Part shown: piece by piece, positions 1-64,000 of the stretch
Position numbering within the stretch: the stretch's first letter is position 1
Layout: each line of letters begins with the position of its first letter
From: Ficedula albicollis
Taxonomy: Eukaryota; Chordata; Aves; Passeriformes; Muscicapidae
Length of the DNA: 64,000 bases
Assembly (NCBI RefSeq): GCF_000247815.1
Contig: NC_021686.1
Coordinates: 9,562,719 to 9,626,718 of the forward strand
Direction: 5' to 3'
Notes under the pieces: model-generated
What the model saw: the letters and a program-made list of their open reading frames with translations, nothing else
Told to the model about the DNA's origin: nothing
Database searches by the model: none
Translations under genes and position numbers: made by a program

Positions 1-180
1 GAAAGTAATACTGCAAATATGTTCTGCCACGTGGGACCCCCTGCCTGGGAAGCTTCTGAAGGAAGTTGATTATCCCAGAGAACAAACTCTGCTCTGGGGC
101 TCTTCCTGCAGGACAGGGAGATGTGGGATCCAGGGATTCTTCTGGAGACAACACCCCCAGCCTGGAGACAGAATCCTGGG

Positions 181-372
181 GTGGGTTGGGTTGGAAGGGG
201 CATTAAAGCTCATCCAGTGCCACCCCCAGGGTCACCTTCCACCATCCCAGGGTGCTCCAACCTGGCCTTGGGCACTTCCAGGGATCCAGGGACAGCCACT
301 GCTTCTCTGGCAATTCTGTTCCAGGGCCTCACAGGGAACAATTCCTTCCCAATAACCAAACCTGAGCTTGAA
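181..372 (-). mobile_element. CR1 LINE 3' fragment
   Basis: Contains gggttggaaggggcatta, a pattern typical of the reverse complement of avian CR1 3' ends, followed by the usual catcccagggtgctccaacc and gggatccaggg blocks. No coding capacity. Confidence 0.75.
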
Positions 373-835
373 GGACTGGCACAAAAATCTTGGGGAGTGC
401 TTGAATTTGAAATCTGGTCACTGCTGGGGAAGCTGAACTCTGCTGGGTTTGGTTTTAGTTCTTCCTCCACCCCCCAATGTCCTACTGGCAGCTCCAGGAA
501 GAAGCAGAGTTTTGCATCTGGGTATGGTATCATTAACCATGGAGCAGAGAGTTAAAAGGAATTCTGCAGAGCATTAGGAGATCAAGCAGGTCAATTGAAA
601 GGAGGAAAAATTACCATCAGTTATCTTCAATTAAATTGTTATCGCTCCACATGAAGGATCCCATTTAGAGGGAGGCATAAAACCTGAGAGAGGAGGTGAC
701 TGAGAGAATAAATTCCCAATTTTTCATTGCAAACCCAGAGAGGGAACATCCATCAGCAGGCACAAGGAGGAGATCTCTTTTTCCTTCTGTTTCCAGCCTA
801 CTTTGAAGCAGAGCCCATTTGGAAATCTCTTCGTG

Positions 836-838
<3 letters not shown>

Positions 839-868
<30 letters not shown>

Positions 869-885
869 CCCCCCCCCCATTAGGG

Positions 886-923
<38 letters not shown>
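839..923. repeat. Homopolymer cluster T30-C10-T33
   Basis: About 30 T, then 10 C, a short attagggcttgc, then 33 T. The layout (two roughly 30-nt A/T runs around a C run) resembles the larger block at 3825-4203 on a smaller scale. Confidence 0.9.
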
Positions 924-1805
924 CCAGTGGAAAGCACAAACTCCTTGAAGCCACAACTTTTAGGAGAGGCTTTAATAACAGAGAAACCCTTCTTGAGCAG
1001 GACTTGTGCTCCTGAGAGGTTGTGGTTGTGTCTGGCTGTGAAATTTGGGGCAGTGGCACCCCAAATAGCAAATATCTCAGTTTCCAGGGCTGGGATATCC
1101 TGCTTCAAGTCCCTGATCCCTTTCCAAGGCCAGAGAGCAGAAATAACTTCGAACTGTGCTCATGAGCCTGGGAAAACACCACCCAAAACCCTTTTTTTTA
1201 AAGGAAGGTCTATCACAAAAAGGAAGGCAATTCCTGTGGTCTAGATGGAAACCAGTCTGAAGCTGATTTTCAGACACGAAGAGTCCAATCTTGTAGTAAA
1301 TAAACTTCAGCCAAATGGTTTACATGGGAGATATTTTCAGATGCAGGAGTTGAAAAGCCCACTTGTATTATTCCTGAGGTTTTTTGAGTTTGATTTTTGA
1401 AAGGCAGGGAATGCAGAGGAGGAAGCAGCCAGGTCTTCAATTGCTTGGGGGGTTCTGCTTGTTTGCTTTGCTGGGTTGTTTACTTACCTCAGAAATACCA
1501 GAATTGCTCAGTTTGATCTTTGACAAGCAAAAAAGGAGAGAAAAATAAAGGTCAAAACGGAGCCTTCATCTTTGCTGGGGTGTCACTTACATCCCCTGAC
1601 AGCTCTGCTTCCTCTGGCTCCTGAAAATCCCTGGAAAAGGAGATTTTCCCAGCCTGCTCCAGAGGAGTGGGAATGACAGAGCTGGAAATCAAGCCCAGCA
1701 GAGTGCAGAGTGCAGGGCAGCCTGTCCCTTCTGTGTGTAACTGAGCTTTGGGAGATGTCACAGCTTCCTTCCTTCCTTGTTTTTTGTCCTGGGAATGCTC
1801 AGATT

Positions 1806-1930
1806 TTTCCCAGTAAGGCTGGGGAGGCCCTGGCACAGATTCCCAGAGAAGCTGTGGATTTTTGGAAGTGTCCCAGGCAGGTTGGACAGGCCTTGGAGCA
1901 ACCTGGGATAGTGGAAGGTGCCCCTAGGTG
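1806..1930 (+). mobile_element. CR1 LINE fragment
   Basis: Shows ggccctggcacagattccca, the tggacaggccttggagcaac block and gggatagtggaaggtg, all characteristic of the sense strand of CR1 3' regions. Confidence 0.7.
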
Positions 1931-3824
1931 AGACTGGCTGGTCCCTAAAGTCCCTGGATTCCTTCTCCTCTCTCTGCATTCTCTGTGGGTTTTAATTCCT
2001 TGACATGGGGCTGCAGACAGGTGAACTCTAAACCCGCTAATTGGAGAATTATAATTGCCCAAAAATGAGGCGAGGGGAGGAAACACAGAATGCCTGGGAG
2101 GCAGACAGGGATTGACAGATCATTATTGTGCCTGGTCAGAGCCTCTGAGGGCTGAAGTGCAACATCTAAAGCAGAAAAGCCAACATAAACAAGTGCTGCA
2201 AGTCCCATTGACAGCTTTAGGCTCGGGACTAAGAGAGAAAAAAACAACCCGAGTGCAAAGGATGTTTATGAGACTCAATGTTCTGCGTTTGTTTACTGCT
2301 CCTCGGGGCTCTGCCACTCTCAGCTCTGAAAAGTTGAGCTGCTTTGGAGGGGGATTTCTGAAGGAAAACACATATTTTTTTAACTCTGGAAACTTCCCTG
2401 GTCATTCAGCAGGAAGGAGCTGGTGTGGAAGAGCCCTTTTCTCCACTGTGAGGGATGCAGGTGTGATTATTATTTCTCCCGAGTTTCAGAGCAAAAAGGT
2501 GTCCAGTTGTCCTGCTGGGACTGAGCCTAAATTATGTAAAATAGCAGCTGGTGGATGCAGCAATCAAAGGAGATGAGGGAGAAGGTGGGCGAGAGCAAAA
2601 AGAGGCACAAAGAGATCCCAGTCCTTGGAGAACTGCAGGAATTCAGGGGCACAAAGACAATCCAAGGCTGCAAATTCCACCCCTTCATTCTCAGCTTGGA
2701 GGAGCCGTCGATAATTTGACCATGATGGGTTTCTCTTTTATTGGATTCCGTGGTTCTGGGGTCCTTGCTAAAACCACAAGTGGCAGATTCTCAGCAAGGG
2801 CTTCCGAGGTTTTCAGACCTAAACTATTTAGGAAAGGATTTTTTTGGTCTGTTTATCTGAACTTGGAATGAACTGTTTGAGGTTTGTCCCTAATAAAAGC
2901 ATAGTTTGGAATGGCTGGAATATTCTGCAGCATAAATATGGCCTTGGAAATGGGCAGAGGGGGACGTGTTTTGCCTGCAGTCAAGGCTTGCTCTTATTTA
3001 AACTCAAGGTTGCTGAAATCTTCCAAACTGATCCCACATAGTTCCTTCCCTTGAATATTGGGAAACTTAATCCTGCAAATCCAAGGCTGATTTAAATCTG
3101 AAATTCTAAACTTTAGACTCAAATCTGAATTTTTTGGAGCATTCCCTGGGATCTGCCAGTGGGACTTGGGGTTTAACCATTCTGTGCTCGTTTTTGGTAA
3201 CGGTTTCCAGTATGGCCATTCCCATTGCAGCCTCCACATCCAAACTGGGGGATGCTGATGCCAGCATTGCCAATCTTCTCCCATATTCTGGGGATACCTA
3301 GGCATTTTGGGATCCTCCTGCAACTCCACGTGGTCACCTTTTGGCTCTGGAATCCTGGACTGATATAAAGGTCGATAATTGCAGCAGCAAAAGATCCCCA
3401 AAACTGCTGGGGGCTCGTGCTCTCCCTCTTTGTGTTTGGAAAAGGAATTTTTTCCTGATGCAGCTTGGAGCCCAGTGGTGGGCAGGTATTTTCCCTGCCA
3501 GCGTCGTTGAGGTTTCAGAAAAAATTGGCAAAAAGCAAAAACCTCCACTTCAGAGCAAGTCTCCTGGAAGTGCCTCATTTTGCTGCCAAGCTTTGTTACA
3601 CATCCCAATCCGAGCTGAATTTCATGACAGAGCCACTGCTTGAGCCAAAATCCTGAAGTTTCCAGTTCTGAGAAGGTCAAAACGAGACATTGCAGCAATT
3701 TGAAAGTGTTGTTGCAATTTCGTTTTCTCCCAGCCAGAAACTTGGACGAAAATTATCCTCGCCATGAAAAGCTTTGTTTTCAGCAAATCGACAGTTTGTT
3801 TCACCCGGAGAAAAAGACTACCGG

Positions 3825-4206
<382 letters not shown>

Positions 4207-5097
4207 TGCTCTGGGATTGGCTTTGATTGGGACAAAAAAACAACAGTGGCTCCTAGTGGCTGACTCCAGGGGATGGCCAAATCCATCTTGAGTGTCCCTT
4301 CCTTGACCTTTCTTGTGGATCTTCGTTCATCAACGAGCGGGAAATTTGCGCTGCGAGCAACGAACCGTTTCAGAAGGCATAAAAATATCCCGGATTCCCA
4401 GGCTCCTGTTGGTGTCAGGAGAAGGTAATTACACTGGAAAGCTGGAGCACTGGATGTTTGCCTCATCTGCTCCTCAGCATCCTCTCCAACAATCCCCAAG
4501 CTCCCAGCAGAGCTTGGCCGCCGTTCAGGGCCATCCGTCCTTGTCCGTGCCCGGCGGGTCCCGCCCGGCGTCCCGGCAGGATCCTGCTCCAACATCCCTG
4601 CTCACAGCTGGCCCTGTCGTCACGTTGGTGCTGCCTGGCTCTGAGCACCATCCCAAAAGGATAATGGAGATCCCTGAGGTGAGATTTTGCAGCGTCAGCC
4701 GTCCGTCAGCCTTTCCCAGGCGTCCTGCCGTGCTCCAATCTGCTGGATCAGCTCCTGGGCACAGCTGCTGACGTTCCAGGCCACCTCCTTGTCCTCTGCT
4801 GTCCCTTGTCCCTCGTGGCCTCTCTCCCCTCCCTGACAGATCACTGCGGATTTTCTCCCGGATTTCAGCAGGAAGCAAAAGTCACGGCGCTGGAGACAAA
4901 GCAAAAAGGGCACAAATTGTCAAAGGAAACTGGGAGATAAATTCAGGATTCGCTCAGTGCTCCACAGGAGAATCCTGGGTTTGCCTAAGGAAACTTGGGA
5001 TTTTAGGGAATAACAATGTACAAATTCCTTTTTTGTTTCCTCAGGGTGTTTTGGGGATTTTTCAGCTTTTCAGACTCGACACTGACTTTTTTTGGCG

Positions 5098-5170
5098 ATG
5101 ACTCTTTTATCATGTTGGACTCGATGACCTTTGAGGTCTTTTCCAACCTTAGTGATTCTGTGCTTCTATA
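5098..5170 (+). mobile_element. CR1 LINE 3' terminus
   Basis: Contains ttggactcgatgacctttga and ggtcttttccaaccttagtg, ending in attctgtg, the sense-strand CR1 end. Confidence 0.7.
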
Positions 5171-5489
5171 CCCACTTCATTCCAGGATTAGGGATTTTGA
5201 AGTGATCACCAGGAAGCCGAATTTTCATGATAAAATTTTAACTCTTGGCAGCAGCAAGGGGAATTTGGAGAGCCCCACACCATGTTTACCTTTAGTGCAC
5301 GAGGCTGCTGCTCTGTGGGAGGGGACGAGGTTCTGGGCATAGCAATGGGCAGGATTTCTGTGTTCCCAGGAAAAAAGTGCTGGGAAACAGCAGGAAAAAC
5401 AGAACAACGCCAGCAAGCTGCAGATTCTTGTCAAGAATGATGGTGGCCTCTTCCCCAAGACAGTCAGCAACAGGATGAGAGGAAATGGC

Positions 5490-5735
5490 CTCGAGCTGTG
5501 CCAGGGGAGGTTCAGGTTGGACATCAGCAGGAATTTCTTCGTGGAAAGTGTGGTCAGGTGTTGGAATTACCCAGAGAGGTTTGGAGTCCCATCCCTGGAG
5601 GTGTCCAAGGAATTCCTGGATGTGGCATTTACCAGACTGAGGACAAGGTGGGGATCAGGCCCAGCTTGGACTTGATGATCCTGGAGGTCTTTTCTGACCC
5701 CAGTGATGCTGGGATTCTGTGTGATTCCTTGCTGA
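5490..5735 (+). mobile_element. CR1 LINE 3' fragment
   Basis: Carries gttggacatcagcaggaatt, cccagagaggtttggagtcc, ccctggaggtgtccaaggaa and the end ggtcttttctgacccc. Truncated at its 5' end like most CR1 copies. Confidence 0.75.
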
Positions 5736-7036
5736 TGATTGCATTAATTTCCCAGCCCCAGCCTGCCACCAGCACCCTGTTCCAGGAGCTCTGTGTCTGT
5801 GCCTGCAGGGACTCGAGACTTTAATGAGTTATTTTGCTCCTTGTCAAGAATTCCCTCGTCCAACCCCGCCTGGGGGGACCCTGAACGTGCCAGGTCCTGA
5901 CAGAGAGCTCGGGGACGCTGCCAGCACCATGTCCTGTCACCACTGTGGCTTGGAGAGGGACAGCCTGGGAGCCTGCAGGGCTATTTTAGGATCAGTCTCT
6001 GTGGAGAGCTGGTTGAATTCCATCCCAGAGAAGCCTTGAGCCTCTGATGAAGTTTTTTTTTCCCCTCGCCAGGTTGTTTTGGCACTGTGAGCGAAAGGAA
6101 TAGGCTGGATGAGCTCTGCCTGATGTGAGGGAATCGGCCCTGGCTGGAGAGGAAAGAACTGGGAATTTCCCAGTGCTCCTCCCAGTATCCCATGGCAATT
6201 CGAGTTTATGGATTAGAACCAGGAGCTCTGAGTGCTCTTCCCCCTGGATAAATGGTTGAGCAGCAGACAGACGATTGCAGGGAGTAATTTAGCAGTGAAT
6301 GATGGCTCATTAGCAGCCCACGGGCTGGAGGGGATGTGTGGGCTCTTCCCCAGTCCCAGTTAACTCTTTCGCCCTCTCCTTCCACTGCCAAGGGTTGGAT
6401 TTGCTGCGTGTGGAGTTCGGTGTGATGGTGTTACAGTGGTTTCTCCTTTAGATCCCCAAATAGTGCAACAACATCCCCAAAAACCTGCCAGTTCTTACCC
6501 CCCTAACGAGGGATGAGGAATAGAGGAAATTATTATCAGTCCAGGAGATGAGTCAGATATGAAAATCACACCTTTTCCCAGACAATGTTATTACACTGAG
6601 GAAAAGGAAATGAAAAAGACTCATTTTGCCTCACAAAGGAGCAGCCTGGAACTAGAAATGCTCATTGCAGAGCCGGGTGCTGTTGGAAGGAGCAGCTGCA
6701 GCGAGTGAGTGAATCGATCCCGATCCCACCTTTTCCCATTTTCCCTGCCACGTTTGGGGGGCAGGGCAGGCTTTGCTGTACTTCTCAGGAAAGGAATGGA
6801 ATGTCTGGAAAACAGGTTGGAGCCAGAGGGAATGTGGTGTTGGGATAGAGGAGGGGCGAGGAAAAAAAAATCTTGGATTTCAGCTCCATTAAAATCTTGT
6901 ACACCCAGAGAAACTCAGAGATTCTGAAAGCAATCCTGGCACTCAGGGCCATGCTGCTGTCACTTAAAATCTGCTGGTTTTAGGAAAGATCGTTTTGAGG
7001 TTTTTGGGGGCAATTCCCAAAGGGAGATAAGTACTT

Positions 7037-7175
7037 TGAGACATAAAACTATTGATCCCACTGACTTTAAGTGTATTTTTTTTTCTCTAATGCTCTTTGG
7101 AGATGTCTGGAAGAAAAATACTTTGTTTTAATGAATAGAGCTGTGATATTCCTATATCCAAACCAGTGCTCCTGC
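7037..7175. repeat. Diverged repeat copy upstream of exon 1
   Basis: Shares roughly 80 percent identity (by eye) over about 125 bp with 8543-8670: aaaactattgatc, the actgactt block, ctggaagaaaaat and ctttgttttaatgaa. The family is unknown to me. The two copies flank exon 1 in the same orientation. Confidence 0.7.
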
Positions 7176-7522
7176 TTTGGATGTAGCAGCATCCATGAAG
7201 TTCTGCTGGAGTCAGTGCAGTAAAAGCAGAGTGATCCATGTGAATCCAGGCAGGATAATTCTATCTTGGAACAGCGAGCAAATCCTCTCCTTTGCTTAGC
7301 TTGAATTATTTTGGGTTGGGCACAGTTGTTCTCCAGGCTGCTCCAGAACTGGGCTGGGATCCTGTGATTCCAGCACAACTCACAGGGGTTGTAGAAACCC
7401 CAGGAGGTTTATCTGCTGTTCCCTCAGACATTTCTTTTTCTCCATGGCTTTCCAGCAGGAGCACAAATCCCTGCAGGAGGAACATTCCATTTTCTCTGAC
7501 CACATTGCTTTTCTGCCCATAG

Positions 7523-63420
<55,898 letters not shown>

Positions 63421-63504
63421 TGCAGGGTTTTTTTTTGTTTTTTTCCTAGTTATCTTCTTTTCTCCTTCTTCCCTTCTTGTTGTCCATACCAACAGCCTTG
63501 ATCA

Positions 63505-63640
63505 GAGAATACTGCTCAAAGCCAACCTCATTTATTAACCCTCTCTAGCCCGCAGACCAGCCATGGGTCCTGGAGAATACTGCTCAAAGCCAACCTCATT
63601 TATTAACCCTCTCTAGCCCGCAGACCAGCCGTGGGTCCTG
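63505..63640. repeat. 68-bp tandem duplication
   Basis: gagaatactgctcaaagcca starts at 63505 and 63573; both copies continue acctcatttattaaccctct and agcccgcagaccagcc. Confidence 0.9.

Positions 63641-64000
<360 letters not shown>

Overview
This is vertebrate nuclear DNA, almost certainly from a bird and probably a songbird. It holds many short CR1 LINE pieces, several ERV-type LTRs and abundant minisatellites. The only gene I can support is one large, intron-rich gene on the + strand. Its exons encode a low-voltage-activated (T-type) calcium channel alpha-1 subunit and fit CACNA1H (Cav3.2) better than CACNA1G or CACNA1I. The most discriminating parts are the II-III linker, the [10 protein letters not shown] motif before domain IV and the proximal C-tail (SVSRM, then [10 protein letters not shown]). 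No species can be named from the sequence alone.

Layout. Bases 1-7522 are intron. Exons 1-4 (7523-12127) encode domain II from S2 to S6. Exons 5-8 (15054-22467) encode the II-III linker and the start of domain III. Exons 9-15 (22822-28605) encode domain III. Exons 16-22 (36925-51756) encode the III-IV linker, domain IV and the start of the C-tail. Exon 23 (55783-55966) and the start of exon 24 (61858 onward) continue the C-tail. Domain I and the N-terminus lie upstream of the window, and the distal C-tail lies beyond it or is lost. Exon phases join without gaps, and the pore residues E (II), D (III) and D (IV) of the T-type EEDD filter are all present.

Three lesions stop the assembled gene from being read as it stands. 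A 32-bp tandem duplication inside exon 16 shifts the frame. An almost identical 1803-bp tandem duplication (40028-43633) copies the whole 71-bp exon 19 and the tail of exon 18. A 485-nt pure C run replaces exon 24 after about 50 bp. Six pure C runs of 87-485 nt occur in the window. Two of them sit inside LTR copies whose relatives have only a short ordinary sequence at that point. I think these runs are mostly assembly or read artefacts, although real G-quadruplex-forming expansions are not excluded.

The introns hold a pure 1065-bp (GGGAT)n array, a (TTCTCC)n mirror-type tract, an AT-rich 1-kb satellite, several VNTRs, a 963-bp element with 76-bp inverted ends, and two ERV 3' ends placed tail to tail. 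I found no RNA gene, CRISPR array, second protein gene or prokaryotic-type system.
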